From NCBI RefSeq assembly GCF_043380555.1, contig NC_091747.1, forward strand, positions 75,831,504-75,895,503: DNA of 64,000 bases. Reading direction: 5' to 3'. Position numbers and translations under genes: made by a program. The DNA comes from Nothobranchius furzeri. Lineage: Eukaryota > Chordata > Actinopteri > Cyprinodontiformes > Nothobranchiidae. The notes under the pieces were generated by a model. That model had not been told where the DNA came from, ran no database searches, and saw only the letters and a list, made by a program, of their open reading frames with translations. This document shows, piece after piece, positions 1 through 11,970 of the stretch (position 1 is its first letter; the number at the start of each line of letters is the position of its first letter).

Positions 1-822
1 ATCTAAAATTATAGATTAAGTTTTATTAGTGAAACAGACGATGTGTTACACTTACTCTGTAGAGAAGCATAGCTCCTGTGCAGCTCACACACCTTAAATC
101 GTCCACCAGTAGACTCTTCTAGGGTTTGTTTCTGTGCATTCGTGAGTGTTTTGTACCAATGTGATTATGCGTGTGTGCCTGTGTGTGATGGTGTGTGTGA
201 GAGAGAGACCAGGTTGACCATAGCTGTTTCTGTTCTCTCTGTAGACTAGTGTTTCAGGACATTAGTGGCAGATTGCCCCAGGTAGGGTTTTACACACTCC
301 GTGTGAGAGCCAGTGTGCATCCTCGTCTCCAATGACTGCGTGCTGCTAGACATTATTGACCATCTGAGATTGAAATGCCTTCTCTGTCTTCTTCTACTAA
401 CTCACTGGATTCTGACATGGGTGGAGTTACGGAAGGGGGAGAAAAGAATTGAGTTAAAATCGGATTTCTGATCAGAAGAAGTGCAGAATGACGGGGATGG
501 CGTTACAAAGCGATGCAGCAGAAGTCTGGGGATAATCAGTTCTGTGCAAATGTTCTAAACCGACCCAAACAGACAGACTTGCTTTAAGTTTTCTAAAAGG
601 ACCTTGATCCATATTTTCTCTTGCTTGTTTTTGTCTGTCTAGTTCATAAAACTATTAATGAATGAATTAAAGCCTTATTGTCTCTTTTAGAATGTTTATC
701 TCAGTCAGTGAATTTCTAACATTTTAAACAAAATGTTTGAAAATAAAAACACAAACTCCTAAAATGCAAGAAATTAGGAAATGTATAATGAATCCACATG
801 TTTTATATATATATATATATAT
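1..822. other. Non-coding, presumed rbfox2 intron
   Basis: No exon, RNA gene or clear repeat is visible apart from a short (GT)n-like stretch near 170-205 and AT-rich sequence ending in (TA)n at 803-822. It is assigned to rbfox2 only because the first recognised exon lies downstream on the + strand. Confidence 0.4.
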
Positions 823-2339
823 TAGGGCTGGGACTTGATTAAAAATTTTAATCTAATTAATTAGAGGCGTTGTAATTAATTAATCTCAATTAATCGCATT
901 TTAATCGTTCAGGAAAATGTGCTTTCAAAGTAAAACTTTTAATTAAAATTATGAGACAGAGAATCAAACATTAGACATGGTTATTACTGTAAACTAAAGC
1001 TTTTAATAAAAAATGCATTTTAATTATTCAAATGTCACTGTGTGATATGAAACAAAGCCCAAATCAACTAAAATTTATAATTACAAATAGAAAACACCGG
1101 CAAAGGGTTCCTGAGCCTTTAAATAGTCTCTGTCTAGTTGAATGACGGAAATAAATTTGACTTTGCACCAGATTCTAATTTTTCCAGTTTCACTTGTTTG
1201 TATAACTGGGAGTTTTTCTTAGCATTTCTACTCATAATGTAGTAAAAACACACATATAAAAATAATAATCCTTCAAAATGACAGTAGAACAGGCACAAAT
1301 ATGATCCAGGACTTAAATGTACTAACTTTTAACACCAGAGCAGGCATGACATATTCTGAGAATGATCAGGAACACTAACTGGTTCCAGTTGGATGACTGG
1401 AGGTTGATGGGATGATAAAAGATCATGGCGAGGAAATAATGATCTGACGAACAGGTGAGTGGACCTTCCTTACATGGGAAGTCCTGATGTCACGTTAAGA
1501 AGGGATGCTGCAGACCCGCAGATTCACGCCTGCAGCAGCGAATCTGGTGTGATCTCCAGCCTGATCACAACTTCCTCGTTGCCCCTGATGCACTTAAGCA
1601 TCCGCCCCTTAGCTGATGACAGCTTCAACACACCTCGCTGCTTAATGATAGTAATGCATGCGATGATGTTTAGACAGAGACTCGTCTCAGAAACATATAA
1701 TTCCCCGATAGAATTGTTTAGAAAATCATCAGAAAAGTTTCAGAGTGTTTCTGTTTTAACTTAAACTTCTGTTTTCAACTGTAAGACACGTTGTTTGTGA
1801 TTGTTTACAGAGTAGTGAGAACACGGAGCGTTCTCCCAGCGGCAGCCAGGTGCCTCTCGTTTGTCTGACTACTTTCATAAACTACTGTTAGGGCACAGAA
1901 TTATTCTGTCTGGTGCTTTCAGCGCTGCACAGATGTTACGTAAATGTTAAAAATTTAGCTTACCGCAACTTTTGTAAAGTTCCCGTTGCCACCGGGCAGC
2001 TGCAGCAGAGACGATCTCTGAAAAATGTCCGCGACACGGACTCCGTTGATGTCTGGAAGTTTTTTTTTCCAAGTTAAGAAAAGAGGCGGACGTGTTTCCT
2101 AAATCCTGCATCAGTCCAAGCAAGGCAACTTCTTTCTGTTATTATTCCGTTTCAGTAGCCATTAGCACTGTGCATTGTTGTGTGCATCAGTGATATTCAG
2201 TCTACGAGGAAATCGTGCAATGACAAAGGTTCCGCCATGCTTGAAATGCAAGCTGCGATTAAATGCGTTAATTATTTTTTAACGCGTTTATTTTTTCTAA
2301 TTAATTAATCGTAATTAACGTGTTAAAGTCCTGGCCCTA
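823..2339. mobile_element. Non-autonomous hAT-like element, 1.5 kb, inserted in a (TA)n tract
   Basis: Imperfect terminal inverted repeats are visible. The left end reads TAGGGCTGGGACTTGATTAA. The reverse complement of the right end begins TAGGGCCAGGACTTTAACAC, and both continue into ATTAATTAG-rich sequence. Flanks are ATATATAT and AGATATAT, consistent with an 8-bp target duplication (7 of 8), but they lie in a microsatellite, so this is weak. The interior has no recognisable transposase; an open frame at 1459-1764 matches nothing known to me. Confidence 0.65.
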
Positions 2340-2341
<2 letters not shown>

Positions 2342-2398
<57 letters not shown>

Positions 2399-2445
2399 CA
2401 TTATATATATGTGTGTGTGTGTGTATATATACATATATATATATG
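2342..2445. repeat. (TA)n / (GT)n microsatellite
   Basis: An uninterrupted (TA)n of roughly 50 bp adjoins the right end of the hAT-like element, followed by mixed TA/GT repeats to about 2445. Open frames of Ile-Tyr runs here are artefacts of the repeat. Confidence 0.9.
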
Positions 2446-4437
2446 ACTTTTTTTCTTTTGTAACGGAAAATACAGTTGTATACAGTTTGTATACAGTTTT
2501 CCAAGTTACTGAAAAAGGCATCCACATAAACCTAAAAGACAAAACAAGAGCTACCACTAATTAGCTTCTTAATTGTAACTGGTGTGAACACATTTACCCT
2601 GAATTAAGGATTAATATATATTTTGTGTAAATTACAAACTCACATAAACAGAACTAAGCGGGAGATCATCAAGGAAACATGTCTTCATTATTAATATATT
2701 TTATGTATCTTATCAGACAGGAAGTGATCAAGCTTAGAGAGTGTGTTACATCTAAAACAGTCTTTAGTATAAAAACACATTTTCTGTGGAAATCAAATGG
2801 TTTTCTACTTCAGGTCTGCTGATCAGAGCTCATGAGCCTCATTATGTATCAATAATTGTATTAATGTATTAATAGTTCAGGTCAGAAAACAATCTGAAAA
2901 TATTTTGAAGAAACCACAAACTGGATCTTTCTGGAAGCCTTAAAGGATCTTAAAGAAAGACAAAGACATTACATGTTAGTCTGCTCAAATCCAAACGCTC
3001 TAAAGGTTTATGTATTTTAATAATAAGAAAACATTAACCTTACATACAAATTTATTCACTTTAGTTTATTCTTTACAATGTGTTCTTAAAAATACATCTG
3101 TCAGAACTGTGCATGAATTGTTTTACAGAACTAAAGCAGAAACAGCTAAACTAGTGAAAGTGAGACAGCTGACTGATATTTCGACATAAACATTTAGAAC
3201 AAAAGGAGAAAATAAGAATATTTTACTCAGACAAATTAAGTCAGAGCTTTTTCTGCATGCAGACGTGGATGGTCGCAGGTTCCCTGATATTTACTCAGAT
3301 GCAGTGTTGATTGATCATTAAATGGACGTAGAACTAGAGAGGAAAAGCTGCAGCCTGGCAGTGGGATGGTAGTCTGCAGTCAGAGGGATGCACTGTAGGA
3401 CCAGAATATTCAGACCCCTTCCAGGAATCTCCCTATCTGTTTCACCTGTGGCATGCTAACTGAATCAGTGTCAGCATGCAGACATACTCACAAGGCTGAC
3501 TTCCCCCATCTCTCCTAGTCCCCCTTTCTATAAATCCACTTCTCTTTTACTTTCACTCCATCTTTTCCTTCTTTAAAAAATTACCTCGTTTATCATCTAG
3601 ATTTTCTCATATCTCCTCTTTTTTTTGTCTTATTCTTCTCTCTTCTCTCTGTCCTCCCTTTCCTCCCCCTCTTACCCAGTCTAGCCTTCCTCCCATAGCA
3701 GCAAATGTGTGGTCCTGAATGCAGGGACTTGGTCGTGACTGATTCTTTAGGGTAGAATGCAGTGGTGTGTTTAATTTCTTTAATTTCGTAGGGTTTCTGT
3801 TGACCTAATACTTGTTCTGAATTTGGGAAAGCATGCTGTGTCTGTCAGTGGTTGGTTGCTGGCCATGTGAGAGTGTGTGTGTTTGCTCTGTTTTAATCTC
3901 CTGACACCTGTAGTTTTTTATTTATTTTTGGTGTGACTGTTCATCAGCTGTTCATCCAAACATAAATAATGACACAATCGCCTTGCCACCCCTTCCCCTT
4001 CCTCTGACCACGCGTCTCTGGGAGGGAACGGCGGTCGGGGACATTTACGGCTGTGAACCCTCTCTCCCTCTCTGTCTAACACGGTGATGAAGACGAATCA
4101 CGTCGGTGCTGCAAACAGTAAAAAGCCTGACGTATAATAATTACGGGTCTTTTCTGCTGAGTTAGTCACAGAGTGAGAGAGCCACTCAGAGCCAGAGCTC
4201 CATCTTTGTGAATGCTGTACTGCACCAGATTAGCCAGTTTTGCTGACTGTCTGCTTGTTAATATTTCGCTCTTCTCAGCAGTTTCCCCCCTCACAACAAA
4301 ACCCTTTAGATTCACTGCTAGTTTTTGCCTCTGCAGAGAAAATGTAGCAAGCATTGAACAAAAGTTGTTGTTTTTTTCTCCCCCCACCTCTGCCTGTATT
4401 TTCTCTCTGTCTTCCTCCTCCCGTCGCCTCCCCACAG
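2446..4437. other. rbfox2: Non-coding, presumed rbfox2 intron
   Basis: No exon or repeat family is recognised. Four GCATG motifs (possible Rbfox sites) occur at 3255, 3451, 3474 and 3831, the first within TGCATG. A pyrimidine-rich tract at about 4377-4436 leads into the acceptor of the next rbfox2 exon. Confidence 0.4.
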
Positions 4438-7400
4438 GGTGGCTATGCAGCGTATCGTTACGCCCAGCCGGCTGCTGTAGCGACTCCTGCAGCAGCAGCC
4501 GCCGCTGCAGCGGCAGCTTACAGCGACAGGTCAGTCCACATTTACACTCAACAACGGCATGGATGTAATTTTTTGGGGGGGGGGGGGGGGCATGTCCCCC
4601 CCACTTTTTCCAAAATCAAGTTTTGACCCCTGCACTTTTTACAATTCAAGAACAATATTACGCTATATTAAATTGACAGTGGTTGAGCTCTAGGAACAAG
4701 CGGAAAACAACCATTTGTGCTGAAGCCTGTTTCCCATTGGAACATACTGTAAAGATACCCCCCCCCCCCTAAAGTGAAAATTACGTCCATGAACAACGGT
4801 GAGGGGACCTCTCGGGGTAGCATCCTGAATATCTGATAACTATTATTTAGTTGGAAAGCATTATCCAGATGCACATTTTAAGGAGCCTGCAGATGGCTGA
4901 GTTGATCCATTTAGTTGTTATGAGTAAATATTAATGAGACTGAAGTGATTCCTGTCACGCAGAAAGTCTCAGGCTTGTTTGGGATAAGAAATAAATCAAA
5001 ATCTTCCAATAAAGTTAGTTTCTACCTGATTAGTCAGTCCCCGAAGGCCACTTGTGCAGAGTGCTGCTACAAAAGCAGAGAAAAGCTGCTAAGGGTATTC
5101 TAGAAGTCAGTTAGAGAAAATGTGTTTTTTTTTTGGGTGTTGGTGCTTTGGAAGAAAAACGTGTAGAAAAATATGGAGGAGTTGTGTAGTTTTTGATGCT
5201 TCTGGCCGGTTTAGTCGTTATTCTGTCTTCTTAACTTGAACTTCAGGTAAATAAACAAAAGCACAACTATCCATGTCAATGTAACAATAATTACGATTGG
5301 TTGATTTAAATGTTCTTTTGCTGATTTTGAGTTAAAATCAAAATTAAAAGTAAAATTTCATTAGTTCTACAGCCCTAGTTTCCAATAAAATAATAATAAT
5401 GTATTCATTTCACCATTCTAGTTGTTAGATTTTATAAATAGTTCTATTTTCCTTTTTTAAAACGTGTTTTCTTCTGTTTGTTTTTTCCTCACAGCTATGG
5501 ACGAGTTTACACAGCGGACCCTTACCATGCTGCACTTGCCCCAGCTGCTTACGGCGTTGGAGCCATGGTATGTTTATTATCAGCCTATCACATCCCGTCT
5601 TCTGCTCATCCAGCAGGATTCAGGTTGTTTCACACATATGCTGGCTGTTTGGTTTAGAAACGAGCTGTCAAAGCAGACACTGGTAGATCAAATATCATGC
5701 TGGTAAACGGATCACAGTACAACGGTCAAGCTGTCGCCAGCTAACGCAAACAATGCCCAGAGAGACCCACAAATAAATCAAAACACAGATGTTTCTGCAA
5801 GTTTCATTATGTGAACTATGAACCTTTTTGAATGATTTAAAAAATTCTTTTAATAGACACAATTCACAAAAGTGAAACACACACAATATAGGATGTAAAA
5901 GAATCCGCTTCTAGACCTGCAGAAAATGAATAAAAAAGGAGGAGGCACCCTATTGGGCCATTCCCATCTGTACCGGGTCGGCCCGGGTAGCGTAGGTTGT
6001 TTACATATCTGGGTGGCCTGGTATTTTTCCGGGCCAACCATGGCTCATTCTCAGCCCTCTTCTCGAGGGGGTCTGCTTCAGGCCGACCAGGGCCAACACA
6101 CCCACTGCTGACAGCAAATTCACACCTTCCATTAGAGCAAGCCTCTGATTGGTGGGTAGAATCAGCCCACATGGGCTTAAGACAAGGATGTGTGGAATCA
6201 ACCGGGCCAGGCTGGGGCTACCTGGCCCGGGCCGACCCAGTACAGATGGGAATGGCCCATAACACAACCAAAATGTTACTGCGGCAACCACACGGCAATA
6301 TATAACAGTAACACATTTTGCTGAAAAGCACAATAATATTGGAACACACAATGCCAGAGGAAACGAGAGTGTGCTAACCTGTTTAACCCTAACACCCCCC
6401 CCCAGTTCGGGGCCTCTACAGGTTCATGTCCCAAACATCTACAACTGTCCACATTCTCCAAACACCACTAAAAACAGCCCAGATGGGACACAAGGCTATT
6501 TTAAATTGTAATAAATTAAGATACAATGATATGTGAACTTTTATTTTAGAAGAGCATCCAACCTTCACTGGTGTCTGCTGAAAAAAATTATTTGAACAAA
6601 TTTAGTTGAGGACCCCTGGAATAAATAAAACAATTGACTACATTTCCTTAATGGAAAATGAACTCACAACCTCCATCCTGTCAGCACTTTCCCACAGGGC
6701 AGCTCGTCTAAAATAAAGTTCCAAGTATAATTTTATCTTAATGTATCAAAAACCAAAAATTGCTTTGTTTACAATCTAAACTGGTTTGATAGTAGCTGTA
6801 GCTGTGCTCGGGGAATGCAAACAATCACTGACACTTGGGACATGAAACTCCAAAGGCCCCCAGTTGGGAGGCGCCAGGGCCCAAAGAGAAAAGGCATATA
6901 GGGCCTAAAGGTTGGTTTATGCTTGACGCGTCCGCGAGGTCCGCACGGCTCGGCGCGGAAAAGTTGCGTCATCTTAACAAGCGCGCCTCCGCACGGCCCA
7001 AAATTTCCGCAACGCGCACCTAGGAAATTTTCTAATCACGCGGACGGTCGGACGCGGAACAGCATGGCGGACTGGCAAGAACTAGTATGGCAGAGGTTCG
7101 TAAATACAGACATTTGTATGATTCAGCTCTCAGAGATCACCGTGATCAACATGTTGTTAATAATTCTTGGAGAGAAATAGCTCGCACTGTCGGAAAAGAC
7201 GAGGACGCTGTTAAAAATGCTGGAATGCCATGTTGTAAACAGTAATTTTTACTTCTACTGTGGTGTAGTGTTGGATGCATGCTTTAGAGCTCCATGCTGC
7301 CCCCTACAGTTTGGGAGAATATTGGCTCACCGCAGAGACAAGCCGCATGAACCATAAACGCTGCGAGTTGTGAAGCGCGTTCCAGCCACGAGCCGCATCA

Positions 7401-9752
7401 CCAAGCGGAAAGTGAATGCGTCAAGCATAAACCAAGCTTTAAGGGCTAAACACCAGTTGCTGTTTTCTAGGTCCAAACGTCTTTTGTTGTCCGTGACTTC
7501 AGATGGTGTTTTCTATAGGGACTCTGGTAGTTTGTCCTAAAGTTGAAGTGGTAGCAGCCGGCTGTTTCTCCTTCTCTGATATTACTGAGCCGCAATTCTC
7601 TCACACCAGTGGTGTTGCGTTGTTAAATGTGTGTGCGTAACGAATGGAGGACCCAGGAAAGTGCGGAAGTTTACTGGACGTTCGAGACAGACAACTGGGT
7701 GGTCCAGTTGTTGGTTTCAACCAAATACAATAGAATCATTTATTTATTTATCATCTGCACAATGTAGTTATAGCTATACTATGTTAGGTTTTTAAGAGCT
7801 AGCTAGTTTTGCAGATTTGCCATTTAATCTTTAAGTGTAAGGGGCTCGACACACGGGAGGCGACAAACGACCGTGATCAGCGAAATTCGTGGCTGTCGCT
7901 TTCATTACCTGACACACGGGAGGCGACCCGACACGTTCTGTTCCATGGCGAAATCGAAACGTCCGTTGTTTTGTTTGGCTGTGTCAGGTTGGAGGGAATT
8001 AAGGTTATTTAAACAGTTCAGAGTTAATAAAGCGGTAGATATGATGTTTCACAAGGTGCTGCTAGAGTTATGTGAAATCTTACTTCTGATTTTACTATAA
8101 AACATAATAATAACCAACTTCTCCTTCATGTTTGCTCGGAGATGTACGGAGCATCCTGTCCTCTCATTGGTCAGTGAATGAAACCTTCGTTGACTGGTCC
8201 TCGTCCGAGCGACAGCGATGAAAAGTTGAAAATGTTTCAACTTTCTGGGATCGCGTCGCTGAGTCGCCTGTGCACGACACGTGCACGAGCGCAAAATTTC
8301 ACACGCACATTTTTCGCGTTTCGCTTGGTAGGAGGGAGACCCGTGATTATCGCTTTGTCGCGCATGTCTCATTGAAAATGAATGGAGGCGATGTCGCCTC
8401 CCATGTGTCGAGCCCATAACAGTGTTTTTATATGATAAGAACAGGATGGAATGTGCCACACATGAAGCACGAACTGACAGAAACAGAAAAAAAGGATTTT
8501 TGCTCTAAATATATCATTAAAGGTATGCTAAAAAAAAAGTTTCCCCACTTCTCCCTCCTGCTGGCTGAAAGCAGAATTACAACTGTTGTAATTTCTGGTT
8601 TGAGATTAACAAAAAGCGGTTTGAAATCAAAAGCTCAAAGTGTAAAATCTCTTTGGCGTTGAGTTAAATTTGGAATAAAGAACTTGGATTTATGGATTAA
8701 AAACTTTAGTGGAAGAAAAGTCAAAAACAATTTCGCAATCTGTGTAAATAACCAAGTAGCTCTTTCAAGATATCTAATAATTACGATAAAAAAATATTAG
8801 AATTATAAATGAGATCGATTCTTTACTCACAACCTTTCTGACTTTCCAGGACTTGGTTAAATACAAAACAGCACAAATAATGTATAAAGTAAGAAACAAA
8901 TTAATGCCTGATACAATACAGAAACTGTTCACAGAGAGAGAAGGAGGAAATAACCTGAGAGGGACACTAAACTTAAAGATCCATAAGTTTAGAACAACAT
9001 TAAAACAGATTTGTATCACAATAATAGGGGTTAAATTATGGAACAATTTAGAAGACGAAATCAAAGTAAGTACAAATATAAATGTGTTTAAAATGAATTA
9101 TAAAAAACACATTCTGAACAAGTATATAGTGGAAAATCGATGATTTAAGTGGGTGTCCTTTATTCTAAGGAAAAGTAAATTGTATCAATTGTAAAAAGAT
9201 GTGTTTTTTTCTTTTTTTGTTTTTTTTTCCATATGGTTTGGTGGTTTTTGGTTGTTGTTTTTTGGTGACTTGTACCATTTTGTTTGTTTTAATGTAGGTT
9301 TTGTGTTAGATTTAGTAAACAAGTAAAACTTACTTGTATAAAGGGGTAGGGACATATAAGTTCCCACTTCAGCCTACTCCTTTCAAACAGAGAAGGGATG
9401 ATGATATGTATTTTTTCTGTTTGTGGTATTTAAAAAAAATTATGTATGTTTTCTTTGTTTGAAATAAACTAAACTAAATATTTGTAAAGTAGACTCTGAA
9501 GAGATGAATGTTCATCTCCGTGTTAAACGGATCCCGTCTAATTGGTACAATGATGAAAAAATCGAGCATAGACTAAATCTCGTAACGGCACTAGTACGGG
9601 CTGCTCTACCAACACAGCTGCGTAGTGCACATCCTTCCATGACTACTTACCGATGACTCTTCACCGACTCAACACATCTTCTAACTTCTTGTTCTTTTGT
9701 TTCCTAGGCCACGCTGTACAGGGGAGGCTACAGTAGATTTGCCCCTTACTAA
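4438..9752 (+). CDS. rbfox2: RNA-binding Fox-1 homolog 2, C-terminal part (last three coding exons)
   Basis: Rbfox proteins are nuclear and cytoplasmic RRM proteins that bind (U)GCAUG and control alternative splicing; the RRM lies upstream of this window. Three consecutive exons are visible. 4438-4529 encodes a GYAAYRYAQP segment, a long Ala run and YSD; 5495-5567 encodes YGRVYTADPYHAALAP...GVGAM; 9708-9752 encodes ATLYRGGYSRFAPY and stop. Acceptors end in CAG/CAG/TAG and donors begin GTCAGT and GTATGT. The phases join cleanly, with one Ser codon split between the first two exons. The TADPYH and YRGGYSRFAPY tail fits RBFOX2 better than RBFOX1 (YNRFAPY) or RBFOX3 (YSRFTPY). The 10-residue Ala run is unusually long. 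Sequence 1-4437 is presumably upstream intron. Paralogue assignment rests on remembered tail sequences, so rbfox2 is likely but not proven. Confidence 0.88.
4558..4791. mobile_element. hAT-type MITE, 234 bp, in rbfox2 intron
   Basis: The terminal inverted repeats are CATGGATGTAATTTT on the left and the reverse complement of AAAATTACGTCCATG on the right, followed inward by G-runs and C-runs. The element is flanked by a perfect 8-bp direct repeat, AACAACGG, at 4550-4557 and 4792-4799. An 8-bp target duplication is the hallmark of the hAT superfamily. The left copy of the duplication begins only 20 bp past the rbfox2 exon that ends at 4529. Confidence 0.85.
4800..5494. other. rbfox2 intron, nothing recognised
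   Basis: AT-rich intron sequence with no visible exon or repeat family. A T-rich tract precedes the acceptor at 5491-5494. Confidence 0.4.
5954..6259. mobile_element. Harbinger-type MITE, copy 1 (306 bp)
   Basis: Near-perfect terminal inverted repeats begin TGGGCCATTCCCATCTGTAC, with a mirror-image GC-rich subterminal GGGTCGGCCCGGG. It is nearly identical to the element at 12740-13060, which has a 3-bp TTA target duplication. The immediate flanks of this copy (TAT and TAA) do not match. It lies in the last rbfox2 intron. Long open frames on both strands here are shadows of the GC-rich repeat. Confidence 0.8.
6909..7438. mobile_element. PIF/Harbinger deletion derivative, 530 bp
   Basis: Terminal inverted repeats read AGGTTGGTTTATGCTTGACG on the left and, on the reverse strand from the right end, AGCTTGGTTTATGCTTGACG. 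The 3-bp flanks are TAA and TTA, matching a TWA-type Harbinger target except for one base. The interior keeps a fragment of the MADF-domain accessory protein gene (7087-7245), which supports the superfamily call. Confidence 0.75.
7087..7245 (+). pseudogene. MADF-domain remnant of a Harbinger accessory protein
   Basis: A 52-residue frame reads MAEVRKYRHLYDSALRDHRD, continues with a NNSWREIARTVGKDEDAVKN segment, and stops soon after. This is the N-terminal half of a MADF (Myb/SANT-like) DNA-binding domain: the LYD...D motif, the central W-x-E-I-A and the x-V-K-N helix. In PIF/Harbinger elements this protein partners the DDE transposase. The frame is cut off before the domain's last helix (expected aromatic WK..R), so it is a relic. 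The transposase gene itself is absent. Homology is recognised by eye. Confidence 0.7.
7841..8416. mobile_element. Harbinger-type MITE, 576 bp
   Basis: The left end is GGGGCTCGACACACGGGAGG. The right end, read in reverse, is TGGGCTCGACACATGGGAGG, and the repeats extend further inward. Flanks are TAA on both sides (7838-7840 and 8417-8419), a 3-bp target duplication typical of PIF/Harbinger. Sequence like the terminal repeat recurs inside the left half near 7910. No coding remnant was recognised. Confidence 0.75.
8640..9480 (+). mobile_element. LINE 3' fragment (non-LTR retrotransposon, ORF2 C-terminus plus 3'UTR)
   Basis: The frame 8853-9143 reads VKYKTAQIMYKVRNKLMPDT and later EREGGNNLRG...VKLWNNLEDEIK. 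This is the conserved C-terminal block of a fish non-LTR retrotransposon ORF2. A T-rich 3' region follows and ends in an ATAAACTAAACTAAA-type tail near 9475. The element is 5'-truncated and dead, inserted in the sense direction of rbfox2. Confidence 0.7.
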
Positions 9753-11970
9753 AGACACTATATTTCCCTGGAGCTCCTCCTTCCCACTGACATACTCTGA
9801 AAGAGCTCCCCCTGTTGTCCTGGAGGTGGACTGCACCCCGTTTGAAAAGCGTGGCGTCGACCACAACAAAGATATTATAGATCCCCCAGAACAGTCCCAC
9901 ATTTTCTTATATACACGTCTACGGAAATAGAGGAATGCTGTATTAAAGACTGAAGGATGGCCTTTACTTTCAAAGACAAAAAAAAAAAGAAGGAAAAAAA
10001 AGTATCTGAATGAACACGGCCACCTTCCCCATTGCACGGCTGTATTATAGTCTCCCCCTCTTATTCCCTCAACTCAGCAGCACAATATTTGGGGGCGGAG
10101 CCCAGATGTTCTTCCAAAGGCTGGATATTTGAACAGCTGTCACTCATGCAGGAGGAAAAGCACAGTCTGGCCTGCACACACTCTGGATTAGAACAGGAGG
10201 GAGGCAAAGGAACGAGGCGTCAACCGAACATCAGAGTGGTAGAGAGGTGAGGTGCCTTGAGAGAGGTAGAGAACGAGAAAGGCCCTGAAAACCTTTTGAA
10301 ACCAGAAGGATGTTGAAGCAGCACCGCGGGGGGGTTCAGGAATCGTCCTGAACACGCTGCTTTGAGGTAGACTGGCAGCTTGGAGAGATGATGGGGAGCT
10401 GAAGGAGGGAGGGTTTAGTTAGAGCTGTTCCTTACCTCAAGTTTTCTTAGTATGTGGAAACGGTAAACCTTTAAAAATGTTATGATATGCAAAGAAATTA
10501 GTCTAGAGGAAAAAAAACGATTTACCAAATTATTGTTATTATTATTATTATTATTATTGCTGTTGTGATTATTCTCATAAATACTCAGTAAATCATTACT
10601 TTGTTTTACACAGCGACAGAGCAGTTGGTGAATTTTAGGGGGTTGAAATCAGAAAACACTCCACCTTCACCTACAGCATGTATAAAACACACACACACGG
10701 TTTCACGAGACATCAGACACTACAGGAGGTGAAACACTACGCTGCAGACATTTCTATTTTTGTTTACATGTGAAAGAGCCCCCCTGCCTGCAGCGCCTAG
10801 GCCTCTGATGGTCCTTTAACGTAGAGACAGATATTATTGAGATTTGTTTTCCCTTCATGCTTCACCTTTTTATAGAGTCCAGTAATGGATGAGTCTTCCT
10901 GAAACACACCTTAGTTGGCAGTTGCGCTAAAGATGCTGCCAACGGCGATTACTGAGCAAGACAGAGATCCAGCCAGCCGGTTCTTAGTGATATTTAAATG
11001 CAAAACACATGACTATTGTGCATATTTCTATACTATTGTATTCTATATTTCCAAAACGTGGCTTTTTTTTGGCGTTTGTTTTTGTTCCAAAGATTTGTAG
11101 AAAGCACATTTTCTGCCATATATATCTATAAATATAAATATATTGTGTGTGTTATTATCATATAGCTGTCTTTATTTACGTTTTTCCATTGTCTGATTTT
11201 TTTAATGTATCTATATATCTATAAATAAATAAATATATATATGTATGTATGTGTGTTGTTACTTCTCAAGTAAGGTTCAAATTTTAATTTTGATTTAGTT
11301 TTTGATTGAAATTTCTGAGCTGATTTTAGCATTTTAGAGGAAATGACACCAAAATGATTTTGTTTCCCAGAAATGTTTAGTTGGTTTGGGTTGTTATTTT
11401 TCTTTTGTTTTGATTATATAATTCTGTTTTTTGCTGTTGTTTTGTTGCTGTTTTTGATTGAGCATAGGATCTGCCGGCATGACATTTTATTCTATTTCAC
11501 AAAATATGAAAACAGCTGGATTTCTTTTATTTTATTATTATATTTGGGTGTGTGTGAGTGTGTGTGTCCACGGTTTGCAGGTGAGATGATGATGATTGAT
11601 AAAAGGTTTGTGGCGCTGATTAAAAAGCCACGGTGTTCCGTTCTTTTCTTATTTTGAGTTCTTATTGTTGTTCTTAAAGCAGATTCCGTACATTTCAGTA
11701 AATAAGCCTCACAAATAACCAATTTGTTTAAAAAAAAACTCCAGGTAAAATGTCCACAAGTGTTATGCAGGTTTGTAATCCTGTCCTGATGAAAAATGTG
11801 ACTGTTTCAAAAATATTTCGATTTTCTGTTTGTTTGTTTGTTTGCGTACTTGGAAAATACATGTTTGGTTATAATCATGACATGTAACATTTCTATTGTT
11901 TTATTTAGTTTTATGATATTAATGGAGAATGTGCTCTCGACTAAATTGATAAATAAAAAAGGCACAAGCC
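9753..11970 (+). other. rbfox2: rbfox2 3'UTR (approximate)
   Basis: About 2.2 kb follow the rbfox2 stop codon with no other gene signal. The stretch is AT-rich, with an (ATT)n run near 10540, TGTATGTATG-like motifs near 11240 and a (TTTG)n run near 11830. Possible poly(A) signals (AATAAA) occur in the overlapping ATAAATAAATAAAT near 11220 and at about 11951. The true end is uncertain. A TGCATG (Rbfox motif) lies at 12131-12136, just beyond the estimated end. Confidence 0.55.

Noticed and set aside
4212..4626. Open frames across the first rbfox2 exon
   Set aside because: They read through the acceptor, intron and MITE; the splice-delimited frame gives the conserved Rbfox sequence.
5997..6351. 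102-116-codon frames in the rbfox2 intron, repeated at 12788-13112
   Set aside because: Both lie on the GC-rich MITE and differ in length and frame between the two copies.
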